The notes beneath the pieces are model-generated. The model was given only the letters and a program-made list of their open reading frames with translations, searched no databases and was not told the origin of the DNA. The translations under genes and the position numbers were made by a program. From NCBI GenBank assembly GCA_023247835.1, contig JAHFFU010000085.1, positions 1 to 5,560 on the forward strand: 5,560 bases of DNA, given 5' to 3'. Below, piece by piece: positions 1 through 5,438 of this stretch (within the stretch, counting starts at the first letter, position 1; each line of letters begins with the position of its first letter). This DNA comes from Candidatus Bathyarchaeota archaeon (GTDB lineage: Archaea; Thermoproteota; Bathyarchaeia; 40CM-2-53-6; FEN-987).

Positions 1-491
1 CAAAAGCAAATGGCAAGAACCTTTAGAGACCGTTTTGGAAGAGTTGTCAGGTGGGGGTTGCTATCTTTAATTTCTCGAGAAGGGACCAAAAGGCAGTGGA
101 GGTTCCCCTACAGATTACTGCCTAGTGCTCTGAATCCCTGCTAGAATCCTTGGTGCAAGGTAAGTAAGGCAACCAAATTCAAACATGGGGCGGCAGCTCA
201 AAGACAAACGGGATGCCCGACTGTTAGAAGAGGCAGTACGTACATCGCCAGGCACCGGAAAGACGGAAAATCTTTTGGCAGTTCGGCAGAGGCGTCATAA
301 GCGTCATAGAGTGCTTGCCAAAGCAAGTCGGATCGATATTGAATACGTTCGACCTCACGATCGCGGCCGCCGCTGAAAAGCCACACCATCTTCATGAATA
401 CCCTTGGTTTAGGGCCAAGCTCCTAAGCAGACAAGACGAAATACACGGAAGTAGGTTTCAGCCTTTGTCGTTGCCCACAAGTGAGCGGCCC

Positions 492-518
492 TTTACAATT
501 TAGCGTAACCATTATAGA
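492..518 (+). promoter_or_regulatory. Weak sigma70-like promoter candidate
   Basis: TTTACA at 492-497 resembles a -35 box and TATAGA at 513-518 resembles a -10 box, with a short 15-bp spacer. It points toward the cassette genes and lies about 75 bases before the boundary at 594. The match is modest, so this is a candidate only. Confidence 0.2.
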
Positions 519-530
519 AATCGTCACCTG

Positions 531-551
531 AGCACGTATCCAAAACGTGCT
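531..551. repeat. Perfect 7-bp inverted repeat before the first cassette boundary
   Basis: AGCACGT at 531-537 and ACGTGCT at 545-551 form a perfect stem with a 7-base loop. It sits between a poor R''-like GCGTAAC (503-509) and the core GTTAGGT (594-600). It could be the inner stem of an eroded 98-nt attC, but no clear L-box pairing is visible on either side. There is no following T-run, so it is not a typical terminator. Confidence 0.35.
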
Positions 552-593
552 ATACGGAAGTAAGGCGGTACTACACGGAACAAGAGATTCATA

Positions 594-600
594 GTTAGGT
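594..600 (+). other. Cassette boundary core (R'-like GTTAGGT)
   Basis: GTTAGGT fits the integron core consensus G^TTRRRY exactly. Cleavage after G594 would put the first cassette base at 595. The 19 bases from 594 match the reverse complement of the sequence ending in the R'' box at 1447 at 16 positions, which ties this boundary to the attC at 1441-1497. No good partner R'' box is seen upstream, so whether this is the R' of a previous attC or an attI core is open. Confidence 0.6.
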
Positions 601-674
601 AATCGCCGATCGCCAGACACTAGGTCTAGATGCTTGATTTTCCGGGCGGCCGTGTGTTAGCCTCCGCGCTTGCT

Positions 675-680
675 GGGAGG
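675..680 (+). promoter_or_regulatory. Ribosome binding site (GGGAGG) for the 691 gene
   Basis: GGGAGG lies 10 bases before the ATG at 691 and favours that start over the upstream in-frame TTG at 670, which would place the purine block inside the gene, and over the ATG at 715. Confidence 0.6.
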
Positions 681-690
681 GGCAAGAGGA

Positions 691-1068
691 ATGCCTATTG
701 CCATTTGGATTTATATGCGGTTACTGGTGCCGACTGGCCCGATCCTCATTCAATACGCGCTACACGGCCTGGGCTTGTATTCTCCACCATTTCCGCAACA
801 CACATACACCCTGCTTGTCTTTACGCTTTCGCTAGTCACGGTTACCGAGTATGAAAACACCACGTGGATGCTCTACGCGTCCGTCACCCCAGCAATTGGT
901 GCTTCGATCCTTTACACTGTGTACCTCCTGACTATTGACAAGCCCGATACCCATAGGTTAGCTTTATTAGTTGGATTCTACCTCTGGCTCATTTTGGTAG
1001 CCATAAATTTGCTGCGTGTTATTTTCGACTCCGTGAAGAGGACTTTGGACCGGAGACCTACAAGATGA
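691..1068 (+). CDS. Hypothetical multi-pass membrane protein (125 aa)
   Basis: I do not recognise the family. The 125-residue product is strongly hydrophobic, with clear membrane segments at about residues 38-53, 60-82 and 88-112 and a weaker one near 3-25. A basic tail (KRTLDRRPTR) probably faces the cytoplasm. No catalytic motif is visible. The ATG at 691 is preferred because GGGAGG sits 10 bases upstream; a TTG at 670 would add seven residues. The stop codon overlaps the next start as ATGA, so the two genes are almost certainly translationally coupled and may encode partners in one membrane complex; that partnership is inference. It is the first gene of cassette A and begins about 97 bases after the cassette boundary. 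No promoter of its own is obvious, so transcription may come from upstream. Confidence 0.75.
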   Translation: MPIAIWIYMRLLVPTGPILIQYALHGLGLYSPPFPQHTYTLLVFTLSLVTVTEYENTTWMLYASVTPAIGASILYTVYLLTIDKPDTHRLALLVGFYLWLILVAINLLRVIFDSVKRTLDRRPTR

Positions 1069-1424
1069 ATCCAAATAACCTTGCAATATTGGTGCTGTTC
1101 GTATTAGTCGTTGCAGCTTCGGCTCCTCTCCTGGTCTTCAGCCGTTTTCTTTGGACGCAGTCTGTGCTTCAGCGCGTCGTCCGGGAGAGGTCGGCTTTAA
1201 ACACAATCTTCTTGGATATTGCCGTGATTCTTGTGGCAGGATTGGGTGTGTACTTCGCAAACCTAGCCACTAGATCTTATACACCGATCGCAGACCTCTA
1301 TCCTATACTGCCCGACCTACTCAAGCTATCGACGCAGATAATGCTCGTTCTGCTAGCCGTTATCTTCCTCGGTGTCCAGCTGCGGCGGCCTCCTAGGGCA
1401 GAAACGTCAGCTCGCAAGAATTGA
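1065..1424 (+). CDS. Hypothetical membrane protein (119 aa)
   Basis: This 119-residue protein is not recognised. It has three predicted membrane segments at about residues 5-27, 48-67 and 86-105, with basic loops (FSRFLW...QRVVRERS) between the first two and a basic C-terminus (QLRRPPRAETSARKN). The first segment could be read as a signal anchor. It starts at 1065 inside the stop of the preceding gene (ATGA overlap), with GGAG at 1052-1055 nine bases upstream, so translation is coupled. It ends 16 bases before the R'' box of the attC at 1441, the usual close spacing of a cassette gene to its recombination site. Function is unknown; the pair may form a small hetero-oligomeric membrane unit. 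Confidence 0.75.
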   Translation: MNPNNLAILVLFVLVVAASAPLLVFSRFLWTQSVLQRVVRERSALNTIFLDIAVILVAGLGVYFANLATRSYTPIADLYPILPDLLKLSTQIMLVLLAVIFLGVQLRRPPRAETSARKN

Positions 1425-1440
1425 GCTTCAATCCGCGATT

Positions 1441-1497
1441 CCCTAACTCGGCGCTCCAGCGGCTCTCTTTTGGAGACCGCTGAGCTTGGCGATAAGC
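1441..1497 (+). repeat. attC recombination site of cassette A (57 nt)
   Basis: The R'' box CCCTAAC (1441-1447) fits RYYYAAC at six of seven positions. A 5-nt spacer (1448-1452) leads to a long imperfect stem. Left arm: GCTC 1453-1456, extra C1457, AGCGG 1458-1462, extra C1463, TCTC 1464-1467. Loop: 1468-1472. Right arm: GAGA, CCGCT, GAGC at 1473-1485. A second 5-nt spacer (1486-1490) precedes R' GATAAGC (1491-1497), which deviates from GTTRRRY only at the second base. The 57-nt length, the symmetric 5/5 spacers and unpaired bases on the L'' side (extrahelical G on the bottom strand) are hallmarks of attC sites. The variant R' belongs to the next unit. Confidence 0.75.
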
Positions 1498-1642
1498 GGA
1501 CCGCTCGCGACGCCGGTAGTGAAACAGAAGTACCAATACAAACGTATTCAGCAGGATTGAGACGCAGGGTTCAGTGGTAGGGTCGCTCGCTTGGGCTTCG
1601 CCCATCCGCTTATCGGGGCGCGGGATGGAGACTCCCGCCCCG
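1492..1642 (+). mobile_element. Short non-coding cassette B (151 bp)
   Basis: The unit lies between the core at 1491 and the core at 1642. An 11-bp perfect inverted repeat links its start (CGATAAGCGGA, 1490-1500) to its R''-side box (TCCGCTTATCG, 1605-1615). That is what an excised cassette needs to rebuild its attC, here with the variant core GATAAGC. No credible + strand gene fits. A hairpin TGGGC-TTC-GCCCA occurs at 1592-1604. A minus-strand frame could give a hydrophobic peptide but lacks a good ribosome binding site. An alternative is a small insertion with 11-bp ends inside a larger attC that ran from 1441 to 1648. Confidence 0.5.
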
Positions 1643-1648
1643 TTAGGA
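1608..1648 (+). repeat. Short attC-like site of cassette B (41 nt)
   Basis: R''-like GCTTATC (1608-1614) is followed by GGGGC (1615-1619), a two-base bulge, GGGA (1622-1625), loop 1626-1632, then TCCC and GCCCC (1633-1641) and R' GTTAGGA (1642-1648). GCTTATC is the exact reverse complement of the GATAAGC that starts this unit. In the circular form the stem would therefore be continuous and lack the usual unpaired spacers. At 41 nt it is shorter than typical attC sites, so its competence is doubtful. Confidence 0.45.
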
Positions 1649-1652
1649 GAAT

Positions 1653-1979
1653 ATGACCGAGCGCGATTTTAAGAACACGCCCACCGAAGTGCTTGAAAAG
1701 ATATTGGGCCAAGGGACCATCGAACGTGATCCAGCCATGTATGAATTACAGCGACGACTTGCTAAACCACACTGGACTCTCCTTCCTACTTTTTGGCTTG
1801 TTGTCGCCTCTGTCATCATCGCGCTTGTTGCCCTCTTTCTAGCCTTGAGGGCAGATATTCGGGCCGTTCGATATTCTACGGAGCCCGCAGAAGTAACACC
1901 AAAATTGCCAAGTTCAAAGCAAGCAACACCACCGCAAGTACCAAAATCGCCGTCTGTATCCCCTGAGACGAAGTCATGA
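1653..1979 (+). CDS. Hypothetical single-pass membrane protein with Pro-rich tail (108 aa)
   Basis: The 108-residue product has a charged N-terminal helix-rich part (about 1-40), one strong membrane segment at about 42-65, and a C-terminal tail rich in Pro, Ser, Lys and Thr from about residue 77. The pattern around the segment (KPHW-TLLP-TFW) resembles small uncharacterised membrane proteins I have seen in bacteria, but I cannot name a family. The ATG at 1653 follows AGGAG (1645-1649) by only three bases, tighter than usual; those bases belong to the cassette core GTTAGGA, so the recombination site supplies the ribosome binding site. The next Met is residue 29, which would remove the N-terminal helix. 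The downstream gene starts 37 bases after the stop. Confidence 0.65.
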   Translation: MTERDFKNTPTEVLEKILGQGTIERDPAMYELQRRLAKPHWTLLPTFWLVVASVIIALVALFLALRADIRAVRYSTEPAEVTPKLPSSKQATPPQVPKSPSVSPETKS

Positions 1980-2004
1980 AGCGCTGCGCTATTTTCGCCA
2001 TGTT

Positions 2005-2010
2005 AGGAGG
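2005..2010 (+). promoter_or_regulatory. Strong ribosome binding site inside a core-like GTTAGGAGG
   Basis: AGGAGG lies six bases before the ATG at 2017 and is a perfect Shine-Dalgarno match. It is embedded in GTTAGGAGG (2002-2010), which also resembles an integron R' core, so the same bases may once have served both recombination and translation. Confidence 0.75.
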
Positions 2011-2016
2011 ATAATC

Positions 2017-2424
2017 ATGGCTGTACCAAACAACATAGTTGTAACTGAGATGCCGGGCGCGATGGTATCCCCTGATGGCTCCTTCGCAGAAATGCGCCTT
2101 AAGAATTCTGATGGCACTACTCAGACCCTTAGATTTTCGCCATCCACAATGATGACTTTCGTGAATAGGATATTTGAGCTATTTCTGAATGAGAAAATAA
2201 AGAAGGAACAAGCACTCGGTTATGGTGAAGTTCAGCCTCTTTCTGCCGTAACCACGTTTGCCCAAGAGGCAGTCGGAGGTAAGGCATTAATACTTGGGTT
2301 TCGTTTAGAGACGGGACTTCCAGTCGCATTCTCTGTTCCGCCTTCAGAGGCCGAAGAATTGCATAAGCAGCTCGGCGAAGCAGTTGAAAAAGCAAAGAGA
2401 CAATTTTCAGAAAGTCGCCACTAA
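2017..2424 (+). CDS. Hypothetical soluble protein (135 aa)
   Basis: The product is a 135-residue soluble protein that I do not recognise. The first 50 residues look like beta strands with a DG turn (SPDGSFAEMRLKNSDG), followed by a helix (about 46-66). A second strand region (about 88-108) runs into LPVAFSVPPSEAEELHKQLG, and the C-terminus is a charged helix (about 110-135). The shape, short strands then 'PPSEAEELHKQLGEA', resembles small proteins with a ligand-binding or adaptor fold, but no catalytic residues stand out. No signal peptide or membrane segment is present. The start is well fixed by AGGAGG six bases upstream. The gene ends 14 bases before the R'' box of the attC at 2439. Confidence 0.75.
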   Translation: MAVPNNIVVTEMPGAMVSPDGSFAEMRLKNSDGTTQTLRFSPSTMMTFVNRIFELFLNEKIKKEQALGYGEVQPLSAVTTFAQEAVGGKALILGFRLETGLPVAFSVPPSEAEELHKQLGEAVEKAKRQFSESRH

Positions 2425-2438
2425 TTATTGAAAAAACC

Positions 2439-2489
2439 TCCTAACCAACCCGCTTCAGCGGACGGAGCCGCTGACCGGGAGCGTTAGGC
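2439..2489 (+). repeat. attC recombination site of cassette C (51 nt)
   Basis: R'' TCCTAAC (2439-2445) pairs over six bases with R' GTTAGGC (2483-2489), which fits GTTRRRY exactly. Inside are a 3/3 spacer, CCCG (2449-2452) with CGGG (2476-2479), an asymmetric 2/1 internal loop giving one extra base on the L'' side, and a perfect TCAGCGG/CCGCTGA stem (2455-2461/2468-2474) around a six-base loop. The layout is that of an attC with an extrahelical base on the L'' arm. The length is a little under the usual 57-nt minimum. Confidence 0.75.
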
Positions 2490-2538
2490 CCGCAGTCGGT
2501 GGTGGAGAGTACGGCTTGAACAACTGGGAATCGCAATA

Positions 2539-5388
2539 ATGCCAGATCCTCCCATCACCCCCGAACTTGTCGCGGCATACTGGCTCTGCCAACGTAAGGC
2601 TTTTCTACTGTTACGGGGTGACACGGGCGATTGCCCGCACGGGTACGTCACGCTTATTGAGGCACACGCCTCCAGAAGCCTGAATAACTTTCTTGAGGCG
2701 CTCAGAACCGATGGCTTCGATATTAGACAAAGTGAAGACCACGGTATGGTTGCCAATGCTGACGTTATTATTCAAGCCAAGCTAAAGACCGGCGGCCTGG
2801 AAGCCAAGGTTGATGCTCTGGTTCGCCTGCAGCATGGTTCATCGAAGGCACGTGGGCATTACGAGCCACATCTGGTTGTGGGCACCCATGCCATCACTAA
2901 AGATCAAAAGATACGGCTGGCCGTCATTGGACACGTTCTCGCCAAGGCCTTTCATTACCGCGCGGTCACTGGGGCTATCGTCAACGCAGCAGGTAACGTG
3001 TCTCGAATTCAGTTAACGAAGCCGATCACAGAACTCGGACCGATTATCGACACCCTTAAAGCGTGGACAGTCAATCTTCCTTCCCAGCCTCCGCCAATTA
3101 TTCTCAACGACCATTGCCCGATCTGTCCGTTCAGGAAAGCTTGTCTCGACCAAGCTGAAAAAGAAGACAATCTGAGCCTGCTGGATCGCATTACTCCCAA
3201 GGTCATGCGAAAGTACCATAAGAAAGGTGTCTTTACCGTCAACCAATTGTCATACCTTTTCAAACCGAGGCGACAGAGGAAAAAACGAGCACATGCCCCA
3301 TTGGGGTTCAACCTGGAGTTGCAAGCCCTGGCGCTGCGTACCGGAAAGATATATGTCCACCAACCACCATCGATTCCTGTACATCCCACGGAGCTTTTCC
3401 TGGATATCGAGGGTGTCCCGGATCACGGCACTCACTACCTCATCGGCCTCATCGTCTCGGCTCAGGAACGTGTCGAATGCCATTCCTTATGGGCGGATTC
3501 GCCCGAAGACGAGCGCAATATCTTTGCGGCTCTCTTGCGCATTGTCGAAGAACGTCCTGACGCTCCCATCTATCACTACGGAAGCTACGAGCCAAAGGGC
3601 CTTCAGCGCATCGCCGAGAAATATGGCCTCGCCTGTGACTCAATGAAAAGGCGGTTGGTCAATGTCAACTCATTCATTTTTGGAAAGGTGTATTTCCCTA
3701 CACGGTCAAACACCTTGAAGGATTTGGGACGGTTTGTAGGTGCGACCTGGAGTTTCTCAGATGCTTCTGGCCTGCAAAGCGTTGTGTGGCGGTTGCAATG
3801 GGAACTTTCTCGGGACGGTGCTCTCAAGGACCGGATTCTGACCTACAACCGGGAAGATTGCCAGGCACTACGACTCTTGGTTACTGAACTCCGTAACATC
3901 GGGCAGGCGGCCGCTACCCGGTCTGATGTGGACTTCGCCGACGCTCCAAAGCAAAATACAACAGCGTCTGGCCAGTACATTCATGACTCGCTGGAGGGGA
4001 TACTGAGGTCCGCACACGCCGAGTACAGGAAAAAACGTGTAACCATCCGACCAGAAAATGTAGCAGCAGATACTAAAGAGCGAAGACAAGGCCCGCCGAA
4101 AGGCCATCAAGCGTATAGAAGAATACCACCTTCAAATTCAAAAACTATCATTGAAGTAGCACCCAAGAGAACCTGCCCTCTGCACAAGCGTAAATCTCTT
4201 GTGAAATCGGAGCAGCTGGCTGAGAAATTTGTCACCGACCTTCGATTCATGAAGAATGGCTGTAGGAAAACGATTGCAAAATATGTTGGTCCGCTAGGCT
4301 ATTGTCGAAGGTGCGGAAAGTATTATAAGCCGCCAAAGTTCGACAAACTTGGAAGGCAAGTGTTTGGAGCCGCCTTCCAAGCTTGGGTGATCTATCAAAG
4401 AATTGTTCTCCGTCTCCCATATGATGTCATACTTCAAGCAATGCAGGATATGTTTAACGAAAGGGTGAGTGTGGGCACTGTCATAAACTTCATAAGGTAC
4501 TTTGCTCAGTATTATGCCCTGACCGAAAAAATGCTTTTGAAGAGGGTTCTCGCAAGTCCTTTCGTTCATGTTGATGAAACGAAGATCAATGTTCAAGGAA
4601 GGGATCACTATGTTTGGGTGTTGACGGATGGCCTCCATGTAGTGTTTCGCCTTACGGAGACACGGGAAGCTGCTCTGGTTCAGGATATCCTCAATGGTTA
4701 CCGTGGGGTTCTGATCTCTGATTTCTACGGCGGGTATGACGCATGTCGTTGTCGGCAACAAAAATGCTTGGTGCACCTGATCCGAGATTTGAATGACGAC
4801 CTCTGGAAGAACCCGTATGACTCTGAATTTGAAGGGTTTGTCGGTGCCTTTAAGGACCTGCTTGTTCCGATCATGACCGCCGTTGAGAAATATGGTCTGA
4901 AGCGACGGCACCTTAACAAACACAAGCAAGCAGTAGAGCGATATTACAAGCACGTCATCGATGGCCGAGATTATCAGGATGAAGTCACCCAGAAGTATCA
5001 AAAGCGGTTTATCCGGTATCGGGAAAGCTTGTTTCGGTTCTTGGATGAGGACGGCATACCTTGGAACAATAATATGGCGGAAAGGGCGAGTCGGCACTTG
5101 GCGGTCCAAAGGAAAATTTCAGGAAGCTTTTTCAAACGGGTCGCTGATCAGTACCTGCGATTGCTCGGCATTGCTCAAACCTGTCGTTTTCAGGAAAAAT
5201 CGTTCTTGAGTTTTCTGATCTCCGGTGAGAAAGACATCGATCAATTCAAGAAACGAAAGCGCCTCAAGTCATCAAAGCCAGTAAATGCTGCGCGGAGTGA
5301 CAGAGAACGCCCACGCGATCAGGCAGTGCAGGAGCCAATTGAGTATGGGAGCCCAGGAGATGAAGCCGACATCGATAAAGTGGCGTGA
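2539..5388 (+). CDS. TM0106-type RecB/DEDDy nuclease fused to IS66-type DDE transposase (949 aa)
   Basis: Residues 1-205 form a Cas4/RecB-like domain of the TM0106 family, with C17 and the C193-x2-C196-x5-C202 cluster typical of a 4Fe-4S site, and D92. The usual D/E-x-K is not in its expected place (YEPHLVVGTH, 108-117), so this nuclease site may be degenerate. A helical linker (about 212-245) leads to a YprB-like RNase H-fold exonuclease (about 283-452) with D289-I-E291, the HYGSYE motif (346-351), the family signature LVNVNSFIFGKVYFPTRSN, and Y436-x3-D440. A charged linker (about 455-540) follows. The transposase part has a zinc-finger-like C546/H549/C589/C592, a helical region (609-652) and the triad D679 (HVDET), D728 (SDFYGGYD) and E848 (NNNMAERASR), with C743-x2-H746. 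The basic tail (904 on) is low in complexity. IS66 transposases usually act with tnpA and tnpB, which are absent here. The ATG at 2539 has only a weak GGGAA (2526-2530). Domain identities are firm; the joint function is unknown. Confidence 0.9.
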   Translation: MPDPPITPELVAAYWLCQRKAFLLLRGDTGDCPHGYVTLIEAHASRSLNNFLEALRTDGFDIRQSEDHGMVANADVIIQAKLKTGGLEAKVDALVRLQHGSSKARGHYEPHLVVGTHAITKDQKIRLAVIGHVLAKAFHYRAVTGAIVNAAGNVSRIQLTKPITELGPIIDTLKAWTVNLPSQPPPIILNDHCPICPFRKACLDQAEKEDNLSLLDRITPKVMRKYHKKGVFTVNQLSYLFKPRRQRKKRAHAPLGFNLELQALALRTGKIYVHQPPSIPVHPTELFLDIEGVPDHGTHYLIGLIVSAQERVECHSLWADSPEDERNIFAALLRIVEERPDAPIYHYGSYEPKGLQRIAEKYGLACDSMKRRLVNVNSFIFGKVYFPTRSNTLKDLGRFVGATWSFSDASGLQSVVWRLQWELSRDGALKDRILTYNREDCQALRLLVTELRNIGQAAATRSDVDFADAPKQNTTASGQYIHDSLEGILRSAHAEYRKKRVTIRPENVAADTKERRQGPPKGHQAYRRIPPSNSKTIIEVAPKRTCPLHKRKSLVKSEQLAEKFVTDLRFMKNGCRKTIAKYVGPLGYCRRCGKYYKPPKFDKLGRQVFGAAFQAWVIYQRIVLRLPYDVILQAMQDMFNERVSVGTVINFIRYFAQYYALTEKMLLKRVLASPFVHVDETKINVQGRDHYVWVLTDGLHVVFRLTETREAALVQDILNGYRGVLISDFYGGYDACRCRQQKCLVHLIRDLNDDLWKNPYDSEFEGFVGAFKDLLVPIMTAVEKYGLKRRHLNKHKQAVERYYKHVIDGRDYQDEVTQKYQKRFIRYRESLFRFLDEDGIPWNNNMAERASRHLAVQRKISGSFFKRVADQYLRLLGIAQTCRFQEKSFLSFLISGEKDIDQFKKRKRLKSSKPVNAARSDRERPRDQAVQEPIEYGSPGDEADIDKVA

Positions 5389-5401
5389 ACGCGGAGGTCG
5401 G

Positions 5402-5438
5402 GGCCTACTGTGGCACCGGAGTGTTGGGGTCGTAGGCC
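5402..5438. repeat. 7-bp inverted repeat overlapping the R'' box
   Basis: GGCCTAC (5402-5408) and GTAGGCC (5432-5438) are perfectly complementary around a 23-base loop just after the transposase stop. The right arm overlaps the R'' box of the attC-like site. No T-run follows, so it is not a typical terminator; pairing here would compete with folding of the attC. Confidence 0.45.

Larger units (their letters stand above)
442..580 (+). repeat. Three copies of a TAYACGGAA motif
   Basis: TACACGGAA occurs at 442-450 and 572-580, and TATACGGAA at 551-559. The first two copies in order (442 and 551) continue as GTA, followed by G or A. They lie in the 150 bases before the first cassette boundary at 594. 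Direct repeats next to a boundary core recall integrase-binding repeats of attI sites, but nothing else supports that identity; chance or an old duplication remains possible. Confidence 0.3.
1..593. other. Left flank without a convincing gene
   Basis: No reading frame here is convincing. Frame 2 is open from the window edge to TAA at 68-70 and encodes a plausible C-terminal tail (WQEPLETVLEELSGG), which could be the end of a gene entering from the left. Frame 1 is open to TAG at 142-144 over the same bases, so the choice is uncertain. Frames starting at 185 and 315 give about 60 residues each with no recognisable motif and no good ribosome binding site. Small inverted repeats occur at 91-97/117-123 (AGGCAGT/ACTGCCT) and 148-152/156-160 (CCTTG/CAAGG). 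The stretch may be an older, eroded cassette or sequence outside the array. No integrase gene is seen on either strand. Confidence 0.5.
595..1491 (+). mobile_element. Integron gene cassette A (two membrane-protein genes)
   Basis: This 897-bp unit runs from the core at 594 to the core of the attC at 1441-1497. It contains two translationally coupled genes for small membrane proteins and little else. The start of the unit is complementary to the bases leading into its own R'' box over a 19-nt stretch with 3 mismatches, as expected when the excised circle folds its attC. Genes run in the direction usual for cassettes, toward the attC. Two-gene cassettes are a minority. Boundaries are inferred from sequence only. 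Confidence 0.65.
1643..2483 (+). mobile_element. Integron gene cassette C (two small genes)
   Basis: This 841-bp unit runs from GTTAGGAG at 1642 to the core of the attC at 2439-2489. Its R'' side (CTCCTAAC, 2438-2445) complements the first eight bases at 1642. It complements nine bases at a second core-like GTTAGGAGG (2002-2010) between the two genes. The unit may therefore be one two-gene cassette, or two cassettes fused after loss of the attC between them. Confidence 0.6.

Noticed and set aside
223..229. GTTAGAA as a further cassette core
   Set aside because: The last base breaks GTTRRRY, and no fold-back arm or complementary R'' box was found nearby.
185..503. Two small + strand frames (185-376 and 315-503)
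   Set aside because: They overlap each other, use weak starts (one is TTG), have no clear ribosome binding sites, and their products show no motif.
630..854. ATG-initiated frame of 74 residues at the start of cassette A
   Set aside because: It overlaps the membrane-protein gene at 691 in another frame. That gene has the better ribosome binding site, hydrophobic segments and a coupled downstream partner.
1393..1605. Minus-strand frame encoding 70 residues with a hydrophobic stretch
   Set aside because: It runs through the attC at 1441-1497 and into the end of the membrane-protein gene, and there is no good ribosome binding site before its ATG. Most likely a by-product of the palindromic sites.
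4294..5109. Long minus-strand open frame (271 residues)
   Set aside because: It lies wholly antisense to the transposase domain, whose motifs are clearly conserved in the + frame; the translation has no recognisable domain.
5402..5438. Rho-independent terminator after the transposase gene
   Set aside because: The inverted repeat has a 23-base loop and is not followed by a T-run; it overlaps the R'' box and is better explained by the attC-like site.
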